A stretch of DNA of 35,593 nucleotides from DASPJR01 sp035628505. GTDB taxonomy: Bacteria; Planctomycetota; SZUA-567; H5-PLA8. The notes beneath the pieces are model-generated. The model did not search any database. It was not told the DNA's origin and worked only from the letters and a program-made list of their open reading frames with translations. Below, piece after piece: positions 15,312 to 23,497 of the stretch (position 1 is the first letter of the stretch; each line of letters begins with the position of its first letter). The position numbers were made by a program, and so were the translations under genes. The stretch lies in the NCBI GenBank assembly GCA_035628505.1, contig DASPJR010000150.1, forward strand, positions 1-35,593, read 5' to 3'.

Positions 15312-18011
15312 GTGAAACTGTTGAAAATTGCCGTGATCGTTATTGCTGGCGCCCTTCACGTCTTTGGAGGAGATGCCGAGCCCGCGTGGAAAAAGAAAGT
15401 TTCCATAGATTCGAGCAGGATTAAAGAAGGCCTCGCTGAAGCGGGCGTGAGTCCCAAAAGTGTCGTCAGCTACTTTACGGGGCGCTGGCCATTCATCAGT
15501 TTTATTGGCGGAATGGCTATGGGCAACCGGAGTGAAGAGCTCGAATTTTTTTACTCGGAGCCATTCAAATGGCGCTCTCAGATTCTGGATTACGTTCTGG
15601 AAAATGGCGGCAAGGTTTATGGGCTGCGCATCCGCATGAAGCGCTATAAAGAGGGTCCCGTGCCCAAGCCACTGCGAAGTTTTCTGTTTCACCTGCGAAC
15701 GGACGTGCTGCTGAATGAGTACTATCCCAGCTACATTCTTGTTAACGGAAGGAGGGTGTGGGATTTCAAGAAAGACAAATTACAGGCAGGCGGAATTGAC
15801 GTGCCGTTCAGCGTGGCAGAGCCCGCTGACCTCATAATTGATCTGGTCATCGATAAAGATTACACGCCAGACACAAAAGGGCTGGCGTTTCGCATGTTTG
15901 ACGTGAAGTACCTCGGTGAGCCTGGTGAGAAAGTGGATCTTGCCACGGCCGAGGCCAAAGCAAGCAGTTCGCCTGCAGATAAACTCCAGACCTTTCCCTT
16001 TGGTCTTTATCCAAGCGGCTACGACTTCTGGACCAACAAAGGAAGGACGTTTGCCGAGATCGAAAAGGCGTGGAAGCCGAACTTCACTCCAGAGTATCCG
16101 ACAGATGAAATTGCGATGGCACCCTTCTGCTGGCACTCGCACGCGACTGGTAAGTTTCACGACTTCATGATTCGTTTCGGAGGCTGCAACCTCGCGGGCG
16201 AAGGCGCCGCGGCCGACGTGTTCAAGAACAACCCGTATCTGCGCGGCGTTGTGGTGAACAACAATAACACCGATGACTGGAAGCGCGTGCTGAAGATCGA
16301 TCCAAAACTCCAGGTCCACTGGTTCCGTGGTGAAAACGGCACGGGCGCCGGCGAGAAAGCCATTGTTGAAGCCGCCAAAAAGGCAGCTGGCAATCCGGAG
16401 CGCATCACGGCACTGTATGAGCCGTTCCCACCAACACTCAACAGCTACCTGGAGTATGACCGCGGCAGTGACATCGTGGTTCTAAAGAACCAGGAAGATC
16501 CGAACGCGAACATCCTCGTTTCAATGAGCCGCGGCGCAGGGCGGGCATGTGGTAAGCCCTTTGGATTCTATTGGGAGCAGACGCATTATCCGTTCCCGTC
16601 GCTCGATCAGAAGCTGCACGCCTGCATGCTGTATCACTTATCGGGTGCTTCGTTCATCGGAGCTGAAATGGAGGAGGCGCCTTCCTTTGAAAGCGGAGTT
16701 GTTGCCGAGTGGGTTTTCCCCTATGTGCAGGCGCTTCGTTTTGCGATGGTCCATCCGGCGCGCGGGAAACCGATCGTGCCTGTTGGCATTGTTTACAGCG
16801 CAGGCGACGCGTGGTGGATTCCCTTCAATCAACTTGCTGTGATGGACCCTCTCCAACGCTATCTCGAATACGACCATGCAACCAAAACGTTGCGCGGTGA
16901 GCCGCTCTTCACGAAGGTGTTCCCCTGGATGCCGCAGGAGAACACAAAGGCTGCAAGCTGGAAGAAGGTCGGCCATCTGGCGCTGTTCATCGACAGGCTC
17001 GATGAGCTGCAGGGCTACAATCTGCTCGACGTGTTTTTCCCTGGCTATGGCGACGCTTACACGGCACGCATCACGCGTCTGCTCACGGGAACACCTTATG
17101 GGCCGCTTGATTTTGTGCCGCTGGAAAAAGCGAGTGCGGCACATCTGCAGAGCTTTGGTGTTCTCGCGTGCCTCGGTCACGGACGAATTCAGGGGGAAAC
17201 AGAGGCGAAGCTTGCCGCTGCCGCCGCAAGTGGTGCGCAGCTCATTGTTGGCGCACAGGATTTTACCAGCACGCAGGCGGCGCCGAAGAGAACTCCCTTC
17301 GGACTTGCATTTGGCAAAGAAGCCTGCAGCCGGATCGAAGGTCCGATCGAAGGCGTCGCGGAAATTTTCAACGGCGGTGCCAAAGGAAACTTTTCTGGCG
17401 AGATCTTCAGCGCCACTGGGGAAGGATGGGAGACCGTGGCCTCCGTGGAGGGAAAGCCCCTGGTCTTGAAAAAGAAGAACGGAAAAGGCGCTATCTATAT
17501 GTACCTCGGCCGCTGGATGCATCAGGGGGGCGCCGCGCTGCGCGCCATTCTGGCGTACGCTGGCGAGCAAGCGGCTCCGCTCAAATTCGATCGGGCGGAA
17601 GACCGTTTAGAATACGTTGCATACCAAAAGAACCAGGGAGCCTGGGTGGCGTTGTTCAATCATGGCGGCATCGTCGTCGGTTGCGACCGGCTGGACACGA
17701 AGACGTGGCGCGTCTCTCCGCCCGAACCTTTGTTCTCCGAAGTGAAAGGGCCCTTCAACGGCAGCATAGAGTTTCGGCTGGAGAAGCTTGGACTTGATCC
17801 CGCAGTTACGTATGCGCTTTACGAAGTTCGTGGAATCGACGATCCCGAGTTCGAGGCGGTCATCTCCGGACAAAAGAGTTTCGACCTGCGGGAGGTTGCC
17901 TCAGAAACTGTCGGCGGCAGTATCAAAGCTGCGCTCAAATTTAACAAACGTGCCGAGTATGTCATCGCGCCAAAAGGGAAGGAAAAGGAGGTCTTCTTCG
18001 GCAAGCCGTGA
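15312..18011 (+). CDS. Secreted 899-residue protein, possible glycoside hydrolase
   Basis: The protein starts at GTG with a signal peptide over residues 1-20. I do not recognise the family with certainty. Residues about 45-215 look like a beta-sandwich (SYILVNGRRVWDFKKD, IIDLVIDKDYT). Residues about 235-530 alternate strands and helices as a TIM barrel would, with GYDFWTNKGRTFAEIEKAW, CWHSHATGKFHDFMIRFGG, QVHWFRGENGTG, ITALYEPFPP, FGFYWEQTHYP and SFIGAEMEEAPSFE; several acidic residues sit at putative strand ends. Residues about 545-780 resemble the Rossmann-like trimerisation domain that follows the barrel in GH42-like enzymes (FGVLACLGHGRIQGETEAKLAAA, SGAQLIVGAQDF). A final beta domain (VAYQKNQGAWVALFNHGG) closes the protein. 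The order barrel / glutamine-amidotransferase-like / beta domain favours an exported carbohydrase, but no catalytic pair can be assigned. It stands alone, between tRNA-Thr and a PAS gene. Confidence 0.7.
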   Translation: MKLLKIAVIVIAGALHVFGGDAEPAWKKKVSIDSSRIKEGLAEAGVSPKSVVSYFTGRWPFISFIGGMAMGNRSEELEFFYSEPFKWRSQILDYVLENGGKVYGLRIRMKRYKEGPVPKPLRSFLFHLRTDVLLNEYYPSYILVNGRRVWDFKKDKLQAGGIDVPFSVAEPADLIIDLVIDKDYTPDTKGLAFRMFDVKYLGEPGEKVDLATAEAKASSSPADKLQTFPFGLYPSGYDFWTNKGRTFAEIEKAWKPNFTPEYPTDEIAMAPFCWHSHATGKFHDFMIRFGGCNLAGEGAAADVFKNNPYLRGVVVNNNNTDDWKRVLKIDPKLQVHWFRGENGTGAGEKAIVEAAKKAAGNPERITALYEPFPPTLNSYLEYDRGSDIVVLKNQEDPNANILVSMSRGAGRACGKPFGFYWEQTHYPFPSLDQKLHACMLYHLSGASFIGAEMEEAPSFESGVVAEWVFPYVQALRFAMVHPARGKPIVPVGIVYSAGDAWWIPFNQLAVMDPLQRYLEYDHATKTLRGEPLFTKVFPWMPQENTKAASWKKVGHLALFIDRLDELQGYNLLDVFFPGYGDAYTARITRLLTGTPYGPLDFVPLEKASAAHLQSFGVLACLGHGRIQGETEAKLAAAAASGAQLIVGAQDFTSTQAAPKRTPFGLAFGKEACSRIEGPIEGVAEIFNGGAKGNFSGEIFSATGEGWETVASVEGKPLVLKKKNGKGAIYMYLGRWMHQGGAALRAILAYAGEQAAPLKFDRAEDRLEYVAYQKNQGAWVALFNHGGIVVGCDRLDTKTWRVSPPEPLFSEVKGPFNGSIEFRLEKLGLDPAVTYALYEVRGIDDPEFEAVISGQKSFDLREVASETVGGSIKAALKFNKRAEYVIAPKGKEKEVFFGKP

Positions 18012-18065
18012 GCTCACGGAGAGTGTGTGCTTAATACGTCAGCTTTAACGGCGTCGCTCAGCTGA

Positions 18066-18398
18066 TCAGGGAATCCGCCGGGAGATTCCGACCACGCCAA
18101 CCAATTCGCCGGTCTCATCGCACAAGGGAGTGTCTGTTACATGCACCTGGAAGACTTCTCCCTGGCGATTCTGAACTGTAAATTTTCCGGACCAGCTCTT
18201 TCCGGCCACAAGCTGCGCCATGATTGATGCGGCATCATCTGAAGAAGTTTGAGCCGGTGTGACGGCGAGAATATTCCTGCCCATAACTTCGTCACGTTTC
18301 CATCCATACAGGCGCTCGGCCGCGCCATTCCAGTGCGTGATGTTCCCCAGAAGATCTGTCGCAATGACAGCGCACTCGTTTGATGCCGGGATGGTCAT
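18066..18398 (-). CDS. Stand-alone PAS domain protein
   Basis: This 110-residue protein consists of a single PAS domain with its PAC tail and nothing else. It starts CAVIATDLLGNITHWNGAAERLYGW, the usual PAS opening with the conserved N and A-E-x-L-Y-G-W run. KRDEVMGRNIL follows, then WSGKFTVQNRQGEVFQVHVT and the closing PLCDETGELVGVVGISRRI. No kinase, GGDEF or DNA-binding part is present, and no frame continues it on either side. It could be a sensory partner acting in trans or the remnant of a larger sensor. The only ATG has a weak ribosome binding site. It is divergent from the glycosyltransferase at 18621. Confidence 0.82.
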   Translation of the reverse strand: MTIPASNECAVIATDLLGNITHWNGAAERLYGWKRDEVMGRNILAVTPAQTSSDDAASIMAQLVAGKSWSGKFTVQNRQGEVFQVHVTDTPLCDETGELVGVVGISRRIP

Positions 18399-18620
18399 TC
18401 AGCGGTTCATTTCCATAGACTTGCGTGGTGTTGCTGCAGAACCTGCTGTTTCAATTCGGGACAGCCAGGCTGCAAGAAGGAAAGAATAAACACATCGGCC
18501 GTTCCTCGTTGTGAACGGAACTTTTGCGGCAAGAGCTGTGCCATGCATTGCGTGCGAAGTGTGTAATTCGGCACATGGCATCTGCGTTGCAGATTGCGAG
18601 TTAGCATTGAGAGGTAACAG
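18399..18620. other. Divergent control region, PAS gene and glycosyltransferase gene
   Basis: These 222 bases separate two divergent starts and should contain both promoters. I saw no convincing operator or hairpin. Short open frames here lack coding character. Confidence 0.4.
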
Positions 18621-19595
18621 ATGGTCGGGGACGTCACTGTTGTTATTCCGGCGTACAACGCTGCGCCCAGCATCCGTGATACTCTGACTTCGATTTTCTA
18701 TCAGGTGCTCAAGCCGACCGAAGTGATTGTCGTCGATGATTGCTCAAACGACGAAACGATCAGCATTGCGCGCAGTTTTGGCCCCGCGGTGCGGCTGATC
18801 AAAGTCCGGTCGCATCTTGGCCGGAACAGCGTGCTTTTAAACAAGGGGATAAAGGCGGCGCAGACCTCGTTTATCCAGGTGTTTTACCCCGGCGACACAA
18901 TGCATTCCGAGATGCTGCACCGTTTATGCAACCTCGCCATGCTCTGTCCGGGTATCCAGGCCGCATTCTGCGATGCTTCCACTTTCAGGCCGCCTGATCT
19001 CAACACCCAGCCCGCAACGCAGCATGAATTCAAAAAATTTCTGCAGCCGCTGCTGCCGGCTGGACAGAATTATTATCTGCTCTGCCAGCCGCTGATGCTT
19101 GAAGGATTGATGCACGATTTCGTTCCCGGCGAAGGCGTGCTGTTTTTTTCGAAAGAAGCGTGGAGCTGGGCGGGAGGTTACGACGAGTCGCTGAACTATG
19201 CCGAGGATATGGATTTTGCCTTCAAACTCGCGCGGCGCTACGCCTTTGGCTACGTCGATCAGAAACTGATCGGCCGCTGCAGACGGGAGCCTGAATATCC
19301 CGCGGAAATCGAGCGCCTTGAGTCTACGCTCTGCGGTCTCAAGCGATACTGCAACCTGTCCGTCTCACCCGCAGCCCGGCGCGCGATTCTCAAGCGGATT
19401 TCCGAAACCGAAGTTGAGCTTGCCTGGTTGTGCAGCGATGCCGGCCGCCTGGCCGATGCCTTGGCGCACTGGTGGAAAGGATGGGCAGTCGCGGGCGCCC
19501 GTCCGGGCATGTTCGTCCACAGCCGCAAGCTGTGCCGGCACTTCGTTACGCTTTTATGCAAGCGCGCTCTGCTGCGCAGCGGAAAGCCGGCCTGA
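18621..19595 (+). CDS. Family-2 glycosyltransferase
   Basis: This 324-residue GT-A transferase begins DVTVVIPAYNAAPSIRDTLTSIFYQ, then EVIVVDDCSNDET (nucleotide-contact Asp residues) and LNKGIKAAQTSFIQVFYPGDTM. In that last segment the usual metal-binding DxD is represented by PGD. A later GVLFFSKEAWSWAGGYDESLNYAEDMDFAFKLARR segment is the acceptor/base region with the conserved ED-D pair. The last 90 residues are helical and Arg/Trp-rich, possibly a membrane-surface or protein-contact tail. GAGAGG just upstream of the ATG is the likely ribosome binding site. It lies 10 kb from the glycan operon and has no sugar-synthesis neighbours, so donor and acceptor are unknown. Its stop codon directly abuts the stop of the convergent LamG gene. 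Confidence 0.9.
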   Translation: MVGDVTVVIPAYNAAPSIRDTLTSIFYQVLKPTEVIVVDDCSNDETISIARSFGPAVRLIKVRSHLGRNSVLLNKGIKAAQTSFIQVFYPGDTMHSEMLHRLCNLAMLCPGIQAAFCDASTFRPPDLNTQPATQHEFKKFLQPLLPAGQNYYLLCQPLMLEGLMHDFVPGEGVLFFSKEAWSWAGGYDESLNYAEDMDFAFKLARRYAFGYVDQKLIGRCRREPEYPAEIERLESTLCGLKRYCNLSVSPAARRAILKRISETEVELAWLCSDAGRLADALAHWWKGWAVAGARPGMFVHSRKLCRHFVTLLCKRALLRSGKPA

Positions 19596-22500
19596 TCAGT
19601 CGAAATTCCAGTAGCCGGTGAGTCCTTCCTGAGAAACTTTCTGTGGTTCCTGGATACGTAATTTTATCTCTGCATCGCTGAGCGGCCGCCTGTAAACACG
19701 CACTTCATCGATCAGCCCGTTGAACGACACATGGCCATCCTGCCGTCGGCCGATTGCGAAAGGCATTGTACCTGGGGAGCGCGCCTTGTTGACTTCAGTG
19801 GACGCGACCACCGCGCCGTCGAGGTACACCTTGAGTGTTTTCTCGTCGAAGGTCATCGCCAGGTGCTGCCACTGGCCGAGTTTCAGGACCTCAGGACTGA
19901 CAGCCTGGTACGTTTTGTCAATGTTCAGATAGGCGCCAGCACATTTGTCACTGATGATCAGACCATAATGTCCGGCCTGGCCTTCGTGAGCATTCTTGTT
20001 CACGATCCAGCGCCGCTTCTCGCCGCCATCGGGCCAACTGTCCATGTAAATCCATGCTTCCACTGTGAATTGCGCAGGGTCGTAATCGATGTGATGCGCC
20101 GCTTCGATGAAATCTTCTCGCACGCGACAGGCAAGCGCCCTTCCAATCTTTCCATCGGTCACGGTCTTTGGCGCCGAGGCCGGCGTGGGGTTCAAGAACT
20201 GCTTGTCGAGCGTTACGGCCGCGATGACCGGTGCGGTCTTGTCTTCGCCTTTAACAAATTCGATATTCTTGATCGGGACGTCAGGCCGACCCACTTTCAA
20301 GGCCAGATATCGCACCTGCTGCTCGCCGCACTTGAAGGCAAACTTGGACTCCGGAACCTCGACTTGGCGGATGTAATCGGCGATATGGACTCCATTATGC
20401 AGCGGGTGGTCCTCGCTTTTCCCGTCCTCATACTGCAGCCGTACAATCAGTGAGACTGTCTTTGCGTTGGAGACTGGGAAGCCCCAGCCGCTGACGCAGC
20501 CGAGCAAATGGATCGTCGATGCAGTCGAATTGCACGCAACGACAGCCGACTTCGGCATTGTGGCGGAGATCTGCCCCTGCGAACTGTGCAGGAGAATAAT
20601 GTTGTTGGCCGTGTCGCCGCGCGGATCGGCGACGACGAACGGAACGCCGTGCGCTGTCTGCAAGCCGTACGAAGGGAAAAGCAGCCGCTCCTCGTCGCCG
20701 GCGCCCTGGAACATGCGTTTGGTGCTCGGCCGCGTGGCCGCTTTTTCAAGCGACAGGGGCGTAAAGCGTCCATCCTGGATCAGCTTTGCCGCCGCCGCGC
20801 GGCGCGTGAGCTCGCCTTTTGCATCACGAGCTGCGACCGCGCGCTGGACCTCGCGAATTTCTTTAAGACGTTCGCTGTGCGGAACGCCCTGGATGTGGAA
20901 GGAGCGCACGGCGATCTGAACATTGTCACCGCCGTCATTCGATCGAATCACCAGACCGGTGAAACGGGGCTCGAAACCCAGTGTTTCCTTGCCGATCTTC
21001 ACCGACTGCCCCGCAGCGTTGGTGGCTGTCGCGGTGACGACGCCTTGCGTACAGGTCATCTGCAGATGCGTTTTTTCGCGGATCTTTCCATTCAGCTGCA
21101 CCGCCTTGACCCAGAAATTTTCGCGCGCGGGATTCGATCCGCTGAGATGCACATTCATGCCGCGCGCATTTTCCTGAATAGTGAGGCGCATGACAGACGT
21201 GCTGCCGTCCCACACCAGGATTCCAAAGTCAGGCTTGTTGCCCTTGTTGCCGTCGCTGACCAGTTCCACGTCGGCTTCTATCATCCAGTTATCGGCCTTG
21301 AAGTGGAACGGCAGGCGCAGCACAGGCGTATTGCGGCGGTCTTTGCCGTCCCAGTTGTGTCCGCCGATGCAGCGAAGGAGGACCATGCGCTTTGCGAGAT
21401 CATGTTCGGCGTTGCCGCAGTTGCCCGGATTGTCAAAGTACCATGCGGAAAATTCTGCGGCGTCATCGAATGTGTAAAGGATATCGGCCGCTGAGCCCAT
21501 CGTCTTAACCTGCGCCTTGTACAGCGCCAGCTCGCCGTCGCGCAGGGCGTTGGTGTCGTACCGCAGTCCTCCGGAGCGTTCTGCGAACTTTTCGATGAGC
21601 TCGGCGTCCAGTGCGATAACCGCGTCTGCTTCGTCGAGAAATTTTTTCAACGGATCGATGATCCTGGGGCGCTGCTTAAGCAGTTTCTCAGCGCTGTCGA
21701 GCTTGGAAAGAATTTCGGCCGTGCGCTTCTGGCGGAGCTGCTCAGCCATTCGAATGCGGCTATCGGCGACGGCTTTAAGAATCTGCCGTGCGGCCTGGGC
21801 CAGGCGCTGATCGCCGGCGGGCGGAGCGGGAAGGCCCACAGGAGCACTGACGTCCGGTCCCGGCGGCGTTTTGGCCGTTGTGGCTGATATGCGGAAGCGC
21901 CCGAGCGTATGCTTGCCCCAGGGCACGCGGGAATCAAGCGTGAAGGTCAGGCGCAAGCCCCCGGGGCCGATCAGCGGCGCGGCCAAGTCGAAAATAGCTG
22001 TGTGCGGTTTTCCGATGTGCGGCTGCACGGCCCAGCCGGTGTTCAGGTTGCCGTCCAGCATCTGCTCGGCCGCGAACGCATCCTGGCAGAAATCAGCGCG
22101 TGCTCGCACTAGAGAAACAGGCTTTATCGCCTCGTTACCGCTTGCGGCCTGCACTTTGAATTCAGCCAGCACGAAATTCCCGGCGCGGCCGGGGCCGCCC
22201 TGCGGAAGCGATTCATGCGTCAGCGCATCGAGGCGGAACGCGGTAATGCCGCTCAGCCGCGTCTGCATTGCTACGGTGTAAAAGTCGTGCTCCGGCGAAT
22301 TGCCGGACGCCAGGATAGAGCCGTCATCAAGCCGCGTGAGAACCGTGCCGCTGGTTGCTTCCATCGAAACAATGTCCATTGCACTCCAACCGGTGTCCGA
22401 TGCAAGGCTGCCGGTGCGCTTCTTCCAAATGGCTTCGATCTTGTCAAGAAACTCGGGCTTATCTGATTTGGCAGCCTGAGCCCGAATGTCTTCAGCTTCG

Positions 22501-23339
22501 TTCAGGGCTTCTGATAGCTGTTCCTGGATGCGTTTTTCGGCCGCTGCAAACTCAGCCTTTTTCTGCTCCCACCATGGTTTGGCCTCATGCAGCGCCTTTG
22601 CTCGGGCAAGCAGGTCCAGCGCGGCCGAGTAATCTTCGGCATCACTGAGTTTCTGCGCATCAGCCAGGCTGGCTTTGAATGCACTCTGCCCGTCATCCGC
22701 TGGTTGCTGGACGGCCACGGGCTTCTGCGGGGGAGGCTCGGGAATGGGTGTTACAACTGGCGGTGTTCGCTCAAGGCCTGCATCTCCTTCACCAGGAACT
22801 TTGAACGTGCGCGGCGCCTCGGGCGCAGGCGGCTTTTGCGGCGCGGCTTCCGGTTTTGGCTCGGGCTTCGGTGCATTCGTGTCAAGCGTCACTATGCGTG
22901 AAGATTGCCCAACGCTCTCATCTGTTGGTCCGGACGAGACGATCAATCCGATCAGGAACAAACTCAGACCGGCCACGGCAATGCCGATGGCGATCATGCG
23001 CTTGTTGTGGTTGCCTGAAACCGCGGGTGCGGGAGCCTCCGGAGTACGTGCAGCGCCGCTGGCTGGTTTAAGCGCCGGTTTCGTGCTGCGCGCGGAAGCG
23101 CTTGCGGGTACCGGCAGAGGAATGCTGGCTTTGGAACTGCGGGCCGGCGGACGGGCGGCTTCGACTTTTTCTGACGCCGGCGCGCAGCCCGGGCAGAAAT
23201 GTTTGTCGTCAACGACAACGCCTGCCGAGCCTGGCGGGTGAATCAGCTTCGTACATTTCTCACAATACCAGAACCCTCCGGCCTGAGGCGCCGGCGTTTC
23301 AGGAACTGCAGGCAGAACTGCTGACGATTCATCGTCCAT
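19596..23339 (-). CDS. Membrane-anchored zinc-ribbon/LamG protein
   Basis: This 1247-residue protein has an unusual layout, with the start taken at the ATG at 23339 (the frame stays open to a TTG at 23417). A zinc ribbon with Cys26, Cys29, Cys49 and Cys52 is followed by a Pro/Ala/Ser-rich linker and one membrane span (about 115-134). Next come a Pro-rich stretch, a helical segment (about 220-310, TPR- or coiled-coil-like), and a first beta domain with MLDGNLNTGWAVQPHIGKPH. That motif recalls the discoidin-like domains of planctomycete DUF1553 proteins. A second helical stretch, a jelly-roll region (DNWMIEADVELV, GILVWDG) and a C-terminal LamG/concanavalin-like domain (about 1063-1247: FTVEAWIYMDSW, GQWQHLAMTFDE, GLIDEVRVYRRPLS) complete it. 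The likely topology is zinc ribbon inside, sugar-binding-like domains outside. The function is unknown; carbohydrate or surface binding is the best inference. Confidence 0.85.
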   Translation of the reverse strand: MDDESSAVLPAVPETPAPQAGGFWYCEKCTKLIHPPGSAGVVVDDKHFCPGCAPASEKVEAARPPARSSKASIPLPVPASASARSTKPALKPASGAARTPEAPAPAVSGNHNKRMIAIGIAVAGLSLFLIGLIVSSGPTDESVGQSSRIVTLDTNAPKPEPKPEAAPQKPPAPEAPRTFKVPGEGDAGLERTPPVVTPIPEPPPQKPVAVQQPADDGQSAFKASLADAQKLSDAEDYSAALDLLARAKALHEAKPWWEQKKAEFAAAEKRIQEQLSEALNEAEDIRAQAAKSDKPEFLDKIEAIWKKRTGSLASDTGWSAMDIVSMEATSGTVLTRLDDGSILASGNSPEHDFYTVAMQTRLSGITAFRLDALTHESLPQGGPGRAGNFVLAEFKVQAASGNEAIKPVSLVRARADFCQDAFAAEQMLDGNLNTGWAVQPHIGKPHTAIFDLAAPLIGPGGLRLTFTLDSRVPWGKHTLGRFRISATTAKTPPGPDVSAPVGLPAPPAGDQRLAQAARQILKAVADSRIRMAEQLRQKRTAEILSKLDSAEKLLKQRPRIIDPLKKFLDEADAVIALDAELIEKFAERSGGLRYDTNALRDGELALYKAQVKTMGSAADILYTFDDAAEFSAWYFDNPGNCGNAEHDLAKRMVLLRCIGGHNWDGKDRRNTPVLRLPFHFKADNWMIEADVELVSDGNKGNKPDFGILVWDGSTSVMRLTIQENARGMNVHLSGSNPARENFWVKAVQLNGKIREKTHLQMTCTQGVVTATATNAAGQSVKIGKETLGFEPRFTGLVIRSNDGGDNVQIAVRSFHIQGVPHSERLKEIREVQRAVAARDAKGELTRRAAAAKLIQDGRFTPLSLEKAATRPSTKRMFQGAGDEERLLFPSYGLQTAHGVPFVVADPRGDTANNIILLHSSQGQISATMPKSAVVACNSTASTIHLLGCVSGWGFPVSNAKTVSLIVRLQYEDGKSEDHPLHNGVHIADYIRQVEVPESKFAFKCGEQQVRYLALKVGRPDVPIKNIEFVKGEDKTAPVIAAVTLDKQFLNPTPASAPKTVTDGKIGRALACRVREDFIEAAHHIDYDPAQFTVEAWIYMDSWPDGGEKRRWIVNKNAHEGQAGHYGLIISDKCAGAYLNIDKTYQAVSPEVLKLGQWQHLAMTFDEKTLKVYLDGAVVASTEVNKARSPGTMPFAIGRRQDGHVSFNGLIDEVRVYRRPLSDAEIKLRIQEPQKVSQEGLTGYWNFD

Positions 23340-23476
23340 CGCAGATCCCGTCGAACGCAGGTTCAAGACGCGGTTAATACATTTCGCAACTGGGAGTATA
23401 GCTCTGGCAGAGGGCAAATCGCAACCGGTAATTAAGCACTAAGTCGTGTTTGCTGTGCTTGATCATCTTCGGCTTT

Positions 23477-23496
23477 ACAACGCACTCAGTCGTTGT
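23477..23496 (-). other. Small inverted repeat after the Lys/Ala-rich protein gene
   Basis: ACAACG and CGTTGT form a perfect 6-bp inverted repeat around an 8-base loop, directly after the stop of the minus-strand gene at 23498. There is no T-run after it, so it is at best a weak terminator. Confidence 0.25.
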
Positions 23497-23497
23497 C

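Noticed and set aside
16638..17570. A 310-codon minus-strand open frame opposite the 899-residue secreted protein.
   Set aside because: The plus-strand protein has a signal peptide, ribosome binding site and continuous fold-like pattern; the antisense frame has none.
20508..21494. A 328-codon plus-strand open frame inside the LamG gene.
   Set aside because: It is a shadow; the LamG frame continues unbroken through it with recognisable beta-domain motifs.
23477..23496. Inverted repeat considered as a rho-independent terminator.
   Set aside because: The stem is only 6 bp with an 8-base loop and no T-run follows on the transcribed strand; listed only as a weak structure.
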